A stretch of DNA of 28,841 bases from Polymyxa betae (lineage: Eukaryota > Endomyxa > Phytomyxea > Plasmodiophorida > Plasmodiophoridae): NCBI GenBank assembly GCA_003693705.1, contig RBZT01000830.1:1-28841 (forward strand), written 5' to 3'. How positions within the stretch are numbered: the first letter of the stretch is position 1; each line of letters begins with the position of its first letter. A program made the position numbers and the translations under genes. Below, in pieces: positions 9,116-19,775 of the stretch. The notes beneath the pieces are model-generated. The model saw nothing but the letters and a program-made list of their open reading frames with translations, was not told the origin of the DNA and did no database searches.

Positions 9116-12097
9116 TTATATCCTGACTGCTGTATCTTCGGTCATCGACAATATTTTCGACGAACTCGAGCTCAGATCGTCCAACGATGACTTCAGGTCT
9201 ACCACAGAGAGTTCGGTCGGCGATGAGAACCTATACAGTTGATAGGGAGCAATCGGCGTCGTCATTGACTTCCAGTTCAGCGGATGAACTAAATTCGACA
9301 TGATCAGCACAATCAGGATCGATTGGGCCAGGATCAGCCGCGGTGCGATCTGCAGCTGGCCCAAGACGTCGACCAGCGCCGACGACGTGAACTCGGATTT
9401 CAGCTGCGAACGGACCATGGCCACCATCGACTCCAGCGTCAATGAGCTGCTTACATTACGATGAACGAGAAACTGCAATAACCGCTGAAGATCTGGGCTC
9501 GGGTTTTCACCTGTTCATTGCTGATTGAGATGGGTTGAAAGACGCCATTATAAGCCTGCCTTGGGGGACAACCACATCTTTAGCACAGATTTCGATTCGT
9601 TTCGACGACGACGGCGTCTGCAGAAACTGGCGAATTTGCGGCCGGATATGCGACTCCATGCTTAACGACGATCCTCGGGCTGAGCAGACAGTTAAGAATC
9701 GGGACGAATGCCACGACGCCAATCGACATTACATGCAAGGACGTTGAGCAGAAGCAAAGAATCACGGAACATGTCTCTGGCAGCAATGAAGCGTTGATGA
9801 ATGCTTCGCTCCTTCTGCGATTTATCGCCCTGTGTGAGCGCTGTGTCATCTTCATGCGCAAATCCCAGCGCGATCAGCAGGCCGAGCATGGATTCAGTGA
9901 TATCGATAGCATCCTCGTCGTACCCAATCCGGTTCGATTGCGGTGACAGCAACGCCGCCCTATAATCCCAGTATTCGGGTGGCATCAAATCGCCTTTGCC
10001 CGTTCCGATGTCGGTTTTGCGCCAATCGGCCGCACAGAACGTGAAGGTGGTGATCACATCCGTCAAATGCATCAACGACCTAATCAGAACACAATCAGCG
10101 AACATTAGTTGATAGAAGAAAACAGGGAACAAAGATTCCTGGCGGAAACAATGATAGAATCAACAGCTAAAAATGATCAAAAATTGTTCATACTCAACAT
10201 GCTGATCGTCATGCAGGATCGAGAACCGATGCTTCTGCTTGTTGACCTTCGACACCAGGCATTCCAGGAAGACGGCGGCCGTCGCCCGGTTCGATTCGTT
10301 CAGGCGGCGAAACTGCGACATCGTCATCTTCAGCAGGTCGCCGAAATGGCCCGACGTGAACATCATGTCGAAATGGACCAGCACGACCAGGTGTATACGC
10401 AGCTGCAGGGATTCGCTGGTGATTAGGGCGGCCAATGGGCGGCGAATGTGTTTACATGCATATGCTCGTCGCGCATCGATTGGTTCGTTTGATCGAAGAC
10501 GATGGGCTGCAGAATCCATTCCAGCCATTCGGGTTGCAAGATCAAGGTCTGGGCGTTGGTCCTGTACGAATCGGATATTCAGTTTCGGGGAGAAAGACAC
10601 GTCGTACGACGTCGTATTACGGGTCGTCAAGTAGCAGCCAAGTTAGCTCGCGGAAGACGTTATTCTTGACGATCAGCGGAGCATAAACAGTGGCCAATAA
10701 CAGACCTTTCCAGATCTGTGGATACCTAAGAAGCTACAAAGGTCGTTTAACAATCTGGTAGAGAAGATCGGACTGAAAATTTTCCTACTTTGGGGAAACG
10801 CTGCGTCTTGGGGCCTTTCAAGCAGAGCATGACGGCTTCCGCGACCTGTTCGTTGAATCGATCGCCGTACAGATGTTGTTTGAGGAAAGAGGAGAACTTG
10901 TCCCGAGCCCCAGCCTAAAATGGAATCCTAAAAGCGAGGGCTGACAAGCACAATCATCTTACTTTGCCTTTAACAAGAAGCCATTTGAGCTGCACGGCCA
11001 ATGCCGACATGACGGGGTCGTTCTCATCGGGAACAGATTCCACAGCTGATTCAAAGCGAGGATCGCGCAGCACATATTTCAATATTGATCGAATCTCGCC
11101 TTGGACATTATCGGCACTATAATTGAGACATTCAAAACGTGTGACGCCTTCATGCAATAAAAAATTGAAAAAATCAATTCTGATGACATGCTATTTCGGA
11201 TCCAATTTTGAACTGATTAAACGAAAGGTTTGCTGAAAGCGAAATTTTGTACATTGTGTTGGAATCCGGGCGGGCTTGATTGGCGAGCTCCAGAAGCCGT
11301 GTCAGTATTAATCGATCAGTGCCCAAAAGCTGCACCAGAAGCTGTGCTTCGAGACCGCCAATGTCATGGACGATTCGAAGCAATTTCTGCCTGATAACAG
11401 TGCACTTGAATCATCAGTACAGTTTCAATCCCGGACAGAGACAGACCGAAACGCAGACGGATTATCGGTCTCATCGATGCTGCTTACTGACGATCGCAGC
11501 CGAATGTGTTTCCGATGCGGATCCGTTAACGGGGGCGTCGTCGCGGCCGTCGAGACCGGAGACGACGCCAGTAGTAACGGCGCCACGAACGACATACTTT
11601 GCTGATAGTGCAGCATTCTGAAAACAAATTGAGCTGAGCAGCACGACGATATCGGGAGGCGCCAACCTGGTGCGATTGATCTGCTGGGCTCCGAATTCGG
11701 TCACGATTACAGGCAGAGATAAACGCTTCTTATTCGAGGTCGGGCGGTGTTGGGTCGTGGTGGCTTCAACCGAACGCCTTCTTGGAACGATGCCCTGGTT
11801 AATGGCCTCAACCCATTCTTTGCAGGATTGCACCGAACCAGAGAGGAATCGCAGCACCCGAAGCTTGACCGGGTCGGCGCCGAACGAGACGTCGAACTCG
11901 AGTTCGGAAGGGGCGTCGTCGGCGAGAACGCACGAGACGATCGTGGTCAGATCGACGACGTCGTGGACGAGAGGGGCCGAGCTCGATCCATAAACGATTA
12001 ATTGGCGCTGGGTGAGGACCAGGAGACGCTTGGACCAGCGCTTCATGGGACCTCTCCCGGTCCGGACCGAGATCAGACCATCCCGGGTTGTCGCCAT
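9116..12097 (-). CDS. PH-domain protein with large helical C-terminal region
   Basis: Eleven-exon model, 775 residues: 11667-12097, 11447-11617, 11253-11390, 10963-11179, 10789-10914, 10621-10715, 10456-10561, 10194-10402, 9733-10079, 9587-9679, 9116-9510. All phases agree. Residues 8-105 look like a PH domain: a basic first strand (GPMKRWSKRLLVLTQRQLIV) and a closing helix with the usual tryptophan (CKEWVEAINQG). PH domains bind phosphoinositides or proteins at membranes. The rest is mostly helical and armadillo-like, with WLLVKGK, a block with NNVFRELTWLLLDD and PEWLEWILQPIV, and a serine-rich tail. These W/L blocks recall helical regions of large membrane-traffic scaffolds, but I cannot assign a family. 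The intron at 10080-10193 is long (114 nt) and the one at 9511-9586 is less certain. It is divergent from the chitin deacetylase. Confidence 0.6.
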
Positions 12098-12178
12098 TAG
12101 ATGGGCATCATTTATGATCTTCGAATCCGTACCTTGATTTCATTAGATGAGATCAGCAGAACTGAACCGACAATCATG

Positions 12179-12224
12179 ATGACGAAGTTTCATATGATAA
12201 TATGACGAAGTTTCATATGATAAT
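12179..12224. repeat. 23-bp perfect tandem duplication
   Basis: Unit ATGACGAAGTTTCATATGAT plus AAT occurs twice without a gap (12179-12201 and 12202-12224). Each unit contains the palindrome CATATG. It lies about 90 nt upstream of the minus-strand PH gene start and could be a regulatory duplication or simple slippage. Confidence 0.85.
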
Positions 12225-12483
12225 AAAGTGACTTATGTGGCGAATGTCTCTAAGACAGACAGACTATGGGCGGCGGTGGGCGGGTGTCGAGAGTACAATC
12301 GTCCTGCTCGAGGAGAGGAGCGTGGTTCTATCTGCAGTCGATCTCAGGCAGGCGAACCTGTCTGCCGGCGAGACAGGCCATCTGATGTTCTGTCCGTGAG
12401 CGAGCTGAACCCTCACGAAGTTCCAATGAGAATGTCCACTACTCCATATCATGTCTACAGCCAAGCACTGATCGATTACTGCA

Positions 12484-12559
12484 ATTGTAATGTTACCTTC
12501 TAAATCTCGAACGGAATTGTAATGTTACCAGAATCTCGAGCTGGAACTGTAATGTTACC
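12484..12559 (+). repeat. Three spaced copies of TGTAATGTTACC upstream of chitin deacetylase
   Basis: ATTGTAATGTTACC occurs at 12484-12497 and 12516-12529, and ACTGTAATGTTACC at 12546-12559. Spacings are 32 and 30 nt, about three helical turns, and AATCTCGA lies in each spacer. The last copy ends 109 nt before the ATG at 12669. Such evenly spaced copies upstream of one gene look like transcription-factor sites, though a decayed minisatellite is the alternative. Confidence 0.6.
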
Positions 12560-12668
12560 ATGCTTTCGGGAACGCGTGAACCTCGAGATCGTTCCAGAAC
12601 GACCAAGAGACAGGCCATTGGAAACGCTTTAGTCAAGCGGTGCCCATTCCTATTGTTCATCTCGTAGC

Positions 12669-13790
12669 ATGAAGTTGATCATCGTCGCCGTTCTGTTACC
12701 TGTTTTGTTACAAGCCGCCTCACTATGTAACGGACCGGCACGACTTGATGGACAATGTGGACCGAATGTCGGCGGAGCATCGTGCGCTGACAAGCAGGCT
12801 TGCTGCAGTCGATTCGGATTCTGCGGTATTGGTCCCCAATGGTGCAATGCGAATTCGTTCTGCCTGCCATCTTCTACGGTACCAAGCAGTAGCAGCAGCA
12901 GCAGCAAGTCGAGTCAATCGGCACCAACCAGTAGCGCCATTCGAGTAAAGCTGCCGACGCCGCCAGTCTCGACCGCTGAACCAGTTTCGGTTCGTGTTTT
13001 GACAGATTGCGGTCAAGGAAAGCGCGTCGTAGCGTTGACGTTCGACGATGGCCCTCAACCGGGCGCCAATCCGAATCTGCTGGCAGAGTTGAAAGCCAAC
13101 AAAATCAAGGCAACGTTTTTCTCATCACCCCAAGCAAACGGGCCCGAGCAACTACCGGATCGCTGTGCAATCGTGAAGGATATTTTAGCTGATGGCCATC
13201 AGTTAGAGCAACACAGCATGACGCATCCTCATTTCCCAGATTTGACACCGGCCCAAGTCGCCGACGAAATCAATAGGTCGACACGATTTCTGAAAAACTG
13301 TGGAGGCAACCCGAAAATGTTTCGGCCGCCATTTGGTGAACTGACAGGATCCCAGGCTACGACAATTCTTTCGCAATTCGGTAAGATGTCAGATGCGCGT
13401 TCCATCACATCTGATTTTGGTAGGACTTCCAATTGTGATGTGGAACGTTGATCCGCGCGATTATGAAGGTGCCGGTGTTGATGTCAACTTCCAGAGAGTC
13501 GTGGCAGAATTCGAGACCATGGTTGGAGTCGGCAACTCGGCCGTTATTCTATTGCATGAGCTTGATGAAGGCACAACTTCAGGTGGAATACTTTGCATCA
13601 CAATTACCACTTGCCTTGATGCAGAAAACTCACAGGACTTGTGACCAAACTTGCAGCATATTTTCGACAGTTGGACTATCAATTTGTTACAGTGGACCAA
13701 TGCTTGAAAAGTTGCCAGGGGCCGGTATGCAGAAGCAACTCCGACGTCTTTGAGGTCATTCTTGACGCCGCTACTTCTCTGCTTCTGTGA
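12669..13790 (+). CDS. Secreted chitin deacetylase (CE4) with N-terminal chitin-binding module
   Basis: Removes N-acetyl groups from chitin to give chitosan, in the wall or outside the cell. The three-exon model (12669-13380, 13424-13582, 13636-13790) gives 341 residues. Residues 1-18 are a signal peptide. Residues 20-67 are a hevein-type CBM18 module with the CCSRFGFCG core and eight cysteines. A serine/threonine linker follows (68-105). The NodB domain starts near 119: TFDDGP (124-129) supplies the catalytic and metal-binding aspartates, HSMTH (182-186) the two metal histidines, RPPFG (219-223) motif 3, W-N-x-D-P (about 244-248) motif 4 and LLHE (280-283) motif 5. All catalytic motifs are intact, so an active enzyme is expected. 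Introns are 43 and 53 nt. No GPI signal is obvious at the C-terminus, though it is hydrophobic. Polysaccharide deacetylases of this family can also act on peptidoglycan, but the CBM18 favours chitin. Confidence 0.93.
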
Positions 13791-14532
13791 ACTCGACAAA
13801 AAATGGCGTTGTGCTTTGAACATTTCGTTAATGCTTATAAAACAGTTGGCTTTGGATTCGTCTAATCAAGGTATTCTATAATAAATAGGTGTTTAGTGCG
13901 TTTCAGAGGCGTCAATCGCGATTATGGTGGGAACCATGCGAAGGTTCATGCTTGGCCAACGGATGCTGACATCGCGCACAACGGCTCGAATCGAAGACGT
14001 TGCTCACGAACGTCGTGCATGAGCATAATCGACAGGATGGCCTCATAGAGCTCGAAGAAGACGGTGGATTACAAGCTGCGAAACCCGATTAGCCAAGTCA
14101 TTGGTGAGCGACAGCAAAATTACCTAGAGTGACGTATTCAGCAGGAAACCAGCCGAATTCACCAGCCGAATTGTAACCCGACCACCATTCTATTGATCTG
14201 GCGTCAACGACCTCCACTGAATTCGATCAACGACTTGATTATTTGATTAAATAACGGATCTACCCGGATGGCCGACAAAAAGCGACAGGAGGTTCCTTGG
14301 AATGGAGGCTCGCGACCTATTCGATTTGCTTGCACCGCCATTTAGCCGATCGCTTTGTTCAAAATTGATGTCACGCCCACCGAAAATCTGATAGCCTGAC
14401 CTCTGAATCGTCACAACACTTTCTTGGGGATCGTCGCTTCTGACTATCTGGTAGGCTCCCACATCGAAAGCGGTATTTGCAACACCAGGGCAGCCATAGT
14501 GACCAGGCGTGACATGTCCCAGCTCAATCATA
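13791..14532. other. Convergent 3' intergenic region
   Basis: This lies between the 3' end of the chitin deacetylase and the 3' end of the minus-strand RhoGEF. A 107-codon minus-strand frame covers 14247-14570, but it cannot be joined in phase to the last RhoGEF exon and shows no domain, so I leave it out. ACCAGCCGAATT is directly repeated near 14148-14172. Nothing else seen. Confidence 0.5.
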
Positions 14533-17002
14533 TCAGTTAGAGAGGATTGACCTTGGGACGATCTGAGCAAAAAAAACTAAAACCATCGTAACCTGACCTC
14601 TTTTTTGTGTCCTGACATTGACACCTAAACAAATTTCTCCATTCTGGAAGTCTTCGACAGCAATCAAATCGCCAATCTCAAAGTCTAGGCCAGGTCCGCT
14701 ATTGATTGTACGCGGCATTATGGCTCTGAGATATAGAGCACAGTCGGAATTGAACCTATAGAAAATATATGAATATCTACATGCTTCAAAAATCAAAATC
14801 CAATACGCGTTGAAGACTCCCGGGCGACGAGACGATGTCATCCGGGAGATAGAAAAGCGGCGAAAAGAGCGACTTGCTTCAGCCATGAAATTTCGACCAA
14901 CTGACTCGTAAATAGAATTCCTCCTCGTTCGCGATACAGACCCAGCAGCCGATTGAGATCGGGGCCGGAAATCTTCAGGAAGAGAACGATATGAGTGGGC
15001 TGCCGACATTCGTCTTACGGTGGCGATTGCCTCATCCGCCAACGCCTGCAATGCAGGGTCTCCGGCATATGAATTTCGCCCTTCTCGAAAGGAGGACGAA
15101 CTGCTGAAATCGTCATCGCCACCTGCTCCTGAGTGAATTGCCGATGACGTCGCCCGTGAAGGAGTGCATGAGGATGTCGATGATGAGAAGCACCGGAATT
15201 GAGAAACACACACGCGACATCTGAAACAAGGTCACAGCTTATCCAGACCAATTAAAACAAACATACATGCGGTCTAAACTGCCGGCATGGGAATTTAATG
15301 TTCGATTTCTAGAACAATTACCGCATACAAGGGCACCACATCTGAGAGCAGCCGTTATATAGTGGAAACAGAAAGAACAAAAGTCGCTTTATACCTGCGG
15401 CAGTGGTGTCGCCTGCGAAAAAGAACGTTAAACTGATTCGAACAGACTGAGCAGACATTTGAATGATCGTTCGGCTGCCAAATCGGTGCAGCATCAGCAG
15501 TTGTGGACGTCACGATGTGACTAAAACAACGAGTGATCAACGATGCCGATGTTGCGTGGATTTTTGACTAACGTATTCATGCGACGCCGATACTCGTCAA
15601 CGACTTCAATCATTCGCAGCATCCAATCGACTTTGTTCTCTTGAGTTGGAGCCAGCACCATGAAACTCTTGACGCTTGATCGGATTTCGAACGGGAATTT
15701 GTGCGAGGTAGAAGGCGAGTCAAAAACCTGAAGTTATAAGTTCAGGAAATGGTCATTTGAAACAAAATGTATCAAGGCAGGCTTTCCTCGAAAGAAGAAT
15801 CAATTAAAATCTGCCGATTGAGTTTGAGCCCGTGAAGTGTTCCCGGTGCATTTCTCGCATAGATCAGCATATCGTTAAATAGAAAAAACTCTCGCGACTT
15901 TTTGGTTGAGCGACATACTTTAACAAGAGTACCCGAGCGAATCAGTCGCCTGACATTCATTTGGATTAACAATCAAAACACAAGCCTGGCGTTACCTGTG
16001 TGGTGCCAGGAGCGTTATCTCTCCGACAAATCTGTTCTGTATTTCAAGCATTTTGAAACAATTTTCCTTGTTGCGAACTGCCTCGTTAATTTGCCCTGCA
16101 ACTGAAGCAGCTTGTTTGGATGCGTCTATAGAGCGAAAATTCAGTTCAAATTTCCAACGATTCATACTCAGTGATAAATTGGTAGTATACTTTGCAAATT
16201 TTGAAAATCTGGATGATCAGGAGGTGTCCTTTTTGAGAGCTGCTGGAACAGCAATTGATATCTGGAAATAGGACGTCATAAAAGCACACAGCCACCAACA
16301 AATAAAGTTACCTGGGCAGCCTTTGAACGGGTAATATTAGGAAGCTCTCCAGAGAGCTGGTTCTCCATTCTCCCGTTGATATTCCACTTATCAGTTTCGA
16401 TAAGGTATAACCTTTTTGCCTTAAATCATGCAAGACGCGAGTACCATCTTGGTGCTGAGTCGCATAAGAAGAATACATTCGCAGGAATGGAGCTAAGCTT
16501 CTTGATTAAACTTTGCGATTCGTTATGGGTAATTGCTTATATACCGAACGCAAGAAAAACATCGCCGATTTTCGCTTCATCGTTCCAGGATTGCATACGA
16601 ATTGAAAATTCGTCAAGAAAACGACGATTGAGACCAGTAATGACATGTATGATTCGAATCAGATCGGCGAGAGCAGGAGAGATTTCCTTCAAACGATCTT
16701 CCACCACAGGTCCGAATGTTCGTACCAGCATTTCAAGAGATTCGACATATCTATGTTCCGCGTTTACAACCCGAAATGATTGTTTTTCAAGGTGTTTACT
16801 TTCGTTCGCTCTCCAGCAGTTCCTGGGCTAGGCGGGAACGAATCCAGTCATTACTCTCATGAATTTCATCAGGAGAGGAGTCCAACTCTCCGCCCTCATC
16901 TTCCTCACTGTCGTTGTCACAAAATAACTGGATGAGCTGGCGTCGAGACGATTCACGAGTCTCGTCGCTGGGAGGGCGCAAAGGCGATGTTTCGCGCTGC
17001 AT
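14533..17002 (-). CDS. FGD-like Rho guanine nucleotide exchange factor (DH-PH-FYVE-SH3)
   Basis: Activates a Rho-family GTPase (Cdc42 is usual for FGD proteins) at phosphoinositide membranes. Twelve exons give about 642 residues: 16800-17002, 16545-16750, 16312-16492, 16191-16261, 15996-16125, 15775-15949, 15573-15727, 15395-15520, 15267-15341, 14807-15220, 14593-14755, 14533-14562. The DH domain (about 66-250) starts ERKYVESLEMLV and has the hallmark helix SFLILPVQRLPRYQLLFQ followed by TPPDHPDF. PH spans about 264-370, with FLFNDMLIYA and ending near DWMLRMIEVVDEY. The FYVE finger (about 385-450) keeps RRRHHCRRCG and the cysteine pairs, ending in RVCV. A serine-rich linker leads to a short SH3-like domain (about 582-642, GLDFEIGDLIAVEDF). 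The only weak junction is exon 6 to 7: the frame stops at 15772 and no GT donor fits. Acidic N-terminus. Confidence 0.85.
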
Positions 17003-17345
17003 TTAAGACTGGAAACTGCGCAAGACAGAAACAAAAGACATGTATGGGGCACCGCTTCGTTATTGTCAGCCCTCACTGCAAAATCATAGACTTGCAGTCG
17101 CTCCAAACATAATTCACTATAGGCACAGCAGATCACGCTCATTCAGGGTTAATCGGAACTTGAATATCCCAAGTTCAATTGTTAGCAAATTCGACTAAAT
17201 AGGAGAGGTTATTAGTGGTTTTGTGGAAGCTTTAGAAATTGGAAAGGAATAAATATATAGATTCAATACATCTTCTGGATAAGATTCTCGTCCAGGAGGC
17301 CATAGGTATGGTATATGTTAGAGATTGACAATAATCGCTGAACAA
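17003..17345. other. Intergenic, nothing resolved
   Basis: This lies between the RhoGEF start and the 3' end of the Isa1 gene, both on the minus strand. It should hold the RhoGEF promoter and the Isa1 3' UTR. No coding exon, repeat or RNA gene recognised. Confidence 0.5.
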
Positions 17346-17854
17346 TTATGTAGTGAAGCTTTCACCACATCCACATAAGGCTTTGGCATTAGGATTCTGG
17401 AAGACAAATTCGGCACGAAGGTCATCCTCGACCCAGTCCATCGTTGTACCGATCAGAAACATCAGCGCCTTGCCATCGACTAGGATTTTGACGTCTAAAA
17501 TCTGGTAAGCATCCCTCGGACGGAAAACGAAAAATCACACACCCTTCTTCTGAATCACTTCATCGGTTGGAGACACTTGAGTGGCATAGTTCATTGTATA
17601 GGCTTGGCCGTTACAGCCACGACGAATTACTCCTATCCTGATACCCACTCTATCGAATTTAAGTTAGGATGCCAAACCAGCACAAATTGAGCTTACATGT
17701 TCTCGTCACCGGAGCGTTTCCTGGTTAAAAGTGACTGGATATGCTTGGCAGCACGGTCTGTAACAATGAGAGGGTCAGGTCGAGGACGTCTAGAGGCAGC
17801 TGAGATCTGCCTGATGCCTTGCCTGAGATACCTCGAAGCGACACATGACAACAT
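17346..17854 (-). CDS. ISA1: Mitochondrial iron-sulfur cluster assembly protein (A-type, Isa1/ISCA1)
   Basis: A-type Fe-S protein acting late in the mitochondrial ISC pathway, needed for [4Fe-4S] clusters. Three exons (17697-17854, 17541-17649, 17346-17501) give 140 residues; introns are 47 and 39 nt. The N-terminal 23 or so residues (MLSCVASRYLRQGIRQISAA) are basic and without acids, a typical mitochondrial presequence. The A-type fold follows, with all three conserved cysteines: the first in RRGCNG and the last two in LCGCGESF at the C-terminus. MDWVEDDL and FVFQNPNA fit ISCA1 better than ISCA2. Length equals the family norm. It is divergent from the gene at 18050, so the 195-nt gap probably serves as a shared promoter. 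Confidence 0.93.
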
Positions 17855-18049
17855 CAAGAGAAAGTTATGGCCACACCGGATACAGCTTTGTCAACAAGTT
17901 TAGGATGAAAGTAGAAAATATTAAAAAAGTGCGTACAGATATGTTGAACTTTTTTGTACTGTACACAGTAGATCTGATTGCTGTCTCTGAAAAAATGCGC
18001 TGTGCGATTTGTGATTCTGGCAAAACACTTTTCAAATTCTGTCAGACTC
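17855..18049. promoter_or_regulatory. Probable bidirectional promoter for two mitochondrial genes
   Basis: Only 195 nt separate the outward-facing starts of Isa1 (17854, minus) and the membrane protein at 18050 (plus). Both products carry mitochondrial targeting signals, so shared control is plausible. No specific motif was identified; the frame of the plus gene stays open upstream to about 17978 but without an ATG. Confidence 0.5.
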
Positions 18050-18877
18050 ATGTTGAAAGTCTGGCAGCGCTCCAGGGCGCAGCAGGGTTTTCTTCGTGTG
18101 ACTCCTCTCAGCATTCAGAAACCGGTTATCGCCCCTAAATATTTATCTGTGCAAAATGCCAATTCGAGGGCATGGACTTTTGGTTGCCCGCTGGTCAAGT
18201 ACTCAAATCAGTTTGTATTTGGATCCCGGTCGTTCTCAAGCCAACCTTCGCTGGATGATTGGCTCAAGAAATCACTCGGGTTCATCAACAACAGTGGTCG
18301 ATCTGCAAACCCATCGGGGCTAGCAGAATTTGCTCGCCGGCTACTCGCTGGAAACAAAAGCAGCAGGTTCTATGTCACAGGTCTAGGCGTCTCATTATTG
18401 GGACTTTTTCTGTACGAGCTTGGTATCGTTCCATTCCTTTTCATGTTCTTGGGGTTTTATGGTTTTCGACAAGTTCGGCGTGCGTTAAATGGCTCTCATG
18501 AATTATTTGGTGACATGGCGCGATTCGGATCCCCAGATGTTATGTCTGTTTATAATATTATACGATCAAATCTTGATTCCAATCCTAAGCTCGCTGCTTA
18601 TATCGGCGACATCGTTAACATGTCGTTTCCAACCCGAGTTATTTCAACTTCGACTGGCCACATAAGCGCCGTCGAAATGGAGTTTCAAGTTCAGGGAACA
18701 AGATCATCGGGTATAATTGTCTCCGTCGTAGGTGTGGAAGCCGAGGACAGGTTGATATTAAAAAAGCTTCAACTTCGGACCATCCATGGCGATTTTGTAG
18801 ATCTTCTTGAAAAAGGACAGCGATCCTCTTCATCCAGGTTTATAGATGTGGAAGGGTATGAAATAAAGAAGCCATAA
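18050..18877 (+). CDS. Mitochondrial inner-membrane protein, possibly Tim21/Coa1-like
   Basis: Single exon of 275 residues from the first in-frame ATG. The first 60 residues are basic and end in GSRSFSSQ, a good processing-peptidase site. Residues 108-138 are a long hydrophobic segment (YVTGLGVSLLGLFLYELGIV and on) followed by a basic FRQVRRALNG. The C-terminal domain (about 165-270) has IRSNLDSNPKLAAYIGD, then a strand-rich part with MEFQVQGTRSSGIIVSVVG. Targeting signal, one membrane anchor, then a small beta-rich domain in the intermembrane space is the plan of Tim21 (TIM23 complex) and Coa1 (cytochrome oxidase assembly). The match is by general pattern only; no diagnostic motif decides between them. 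Single-exon structure is unusual in this window. Confidence 0.5.
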   Translation: MLKVWQRSRAQQGFLRVTPLSIQKPVIAPKYLSVQNANSRAWTFGCPLVKYSNQFVFGSRSFSSQPSLDDWLKKSLGFINNSGRSANPSGLAEFARRLLAGNKSSRFYVTGLGVSLLGLFLYELGIVPFLFMFLGFYGFRQVRRALNGSHELFGDMARFGSPDVMSVYNIIRSNLDSNPKLAAYIGDIVNMSFPTRVISTSTGHISAVEMEFQVQGTRSSGIIVSVVGVEAEDRLILKKLQLRTIHGDFVDLLEKGQRSSSSRFIDVEGYEIKKP

Positions 18878-18917
18878 CAGTCAATCCTTTCACCAACCTG
18901 AACAAAAAGAAAAGCTA

Positions 18918-18990
18918 AGCCCATGCAGGGATTCGAACCCTGGCTTCGGGATTCAAAGTCCCACTTCATGAACCACTAGAACACACGGGC
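18918..18990 (-). tRNA. tRNA-Gln (anticodon UUG)
   Basis: Read on the minus strand it folds into a 73-nt cloverleaf without intron. The acceptor stem is GCCCGTG with CATGGGC (one G-U pair). The D loop contains AGTGGTTC. The anticodon stem is TGGGA/TCCCG with loop CTTTGAA, giving anticodon TTG. The T stem and loop are CAGGG-TTCGAAT-CCCTG and the discriminator is T. A TTTTCTTTTT run just downstream serves as a pol III terminator. It reads CAA codons; with UUG only, TAA/TAG reassignment is not implied. Confidence 0.93.
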
Positions 18991-19440
18991 AATGCTGTTG
19001 ACTGGCAGTGCGCCGGAATACTGCACTCAAATGATAATAGAATTTCGCACTATCTGCGATGGCTTGCATGAGCTATTGTTTGTGAAGCCCTGTGTTCCCG
19101 AACCGTTTATTTGAGGGCAAAATACTTCCAGCTCTGAAAATGGAAGTAAGAGGTCCTGAGGATTACAAAGGTGATATGCCAAAGTGCCTCAGGCCTTGTG
19201 CTATGGATACAGCACCGCCGGTGATGCCAACAAACTAGTCGAATCGAATCCAATTCAATCCAACCGTTTACTTTCCTGCACTTGTTACGTAATGGGATTT
19301 TGTTTTCGATTTTCACACCGGCGGCATAATTGATCTTGGTACAGGCTGAACATATATTCAGTACGTTTGACACATCTATCCAGTTTCTTTACATTTGCCA
19401 CATTATCAATAAATGCTAGGCCTATTTAGTTGACTACATT

Positions 19441-19476
19441 CTTATGTAGTATACGCTTCTTATGTAGTATACGCTT
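19441..19476. repeat. 18-bp perfect tandem duplication
   Basis: CTTATGTAGTATACGCTT occurs twice in direct contact (19441-19458 and 19459-19476). GTATAC in each copy is palindromic. It is a short intergenic duplication with no evident function. Confidence 0.85.
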
Positions 19477-19775
19477 TACGAAGCTACAAACTCTCTATAA
19501 TCCGAAATGTATGAAAAGAAAGTAACTTAGAGGCTGGCTTCAGTCTCTCTGCGAAGCGAGAAGATGGTGACGGGAGGTTGTCCATTGGACATGCTGCAAT
19601 GGATACAGCATGATACATGAGCCAGGCTGCAAAGCCAATTGTTCCAGAAGCGTTATTCCAGAACTAGGGTCAGGAAGATTCGCCGACTTGAAACTAGTGG
19701 ATTAGATATTTCCAAAAGAGTATAATGATCGATCGTTTAATGATGATCCACATGCTATCCTCATGAATGAATTGA

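Larger units (their letters stand above)
12098..12668. promoter_or_regulatory. Divergent intergenic region between PH gene and chitin deacetylase
   Basis: The 571 nt separate two outward-facing starts (ATG at 12097 minus and 12669 plus), so both promoters must lie here. No gene of its own is convincing. Two short tandem-repeat blocks are present and annotated separately. No clear TATA box was found. Confidence 0.5.
18878..19775. other. Intergenic region with one tRNA and a short tandem repeat
   Basis: Apart from tRNA-Gln (18918-18990) and the 18-bp repeat at 19441-19476, no coding exon is supported. ATGGATACAGCA occurs at about 19202 and 19590. The right part should contain the promoter of the large SH3-LIM gene. 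Confidence 0.5.

Noticed and set aside
12723-13058. Several open frames overlapping the chitin deacetylase on both strands
   Set aside because: They are shadows of a well-conserved gene with all catalytic motifs.
14247-14570. 107-codon minus-strand frame after the RhoGEF as a C-terminal extension
   Set aside because: It cannot be reached in phase from the last well-supported exon, while the SH3 fold ends naturally at the stop at 14533.
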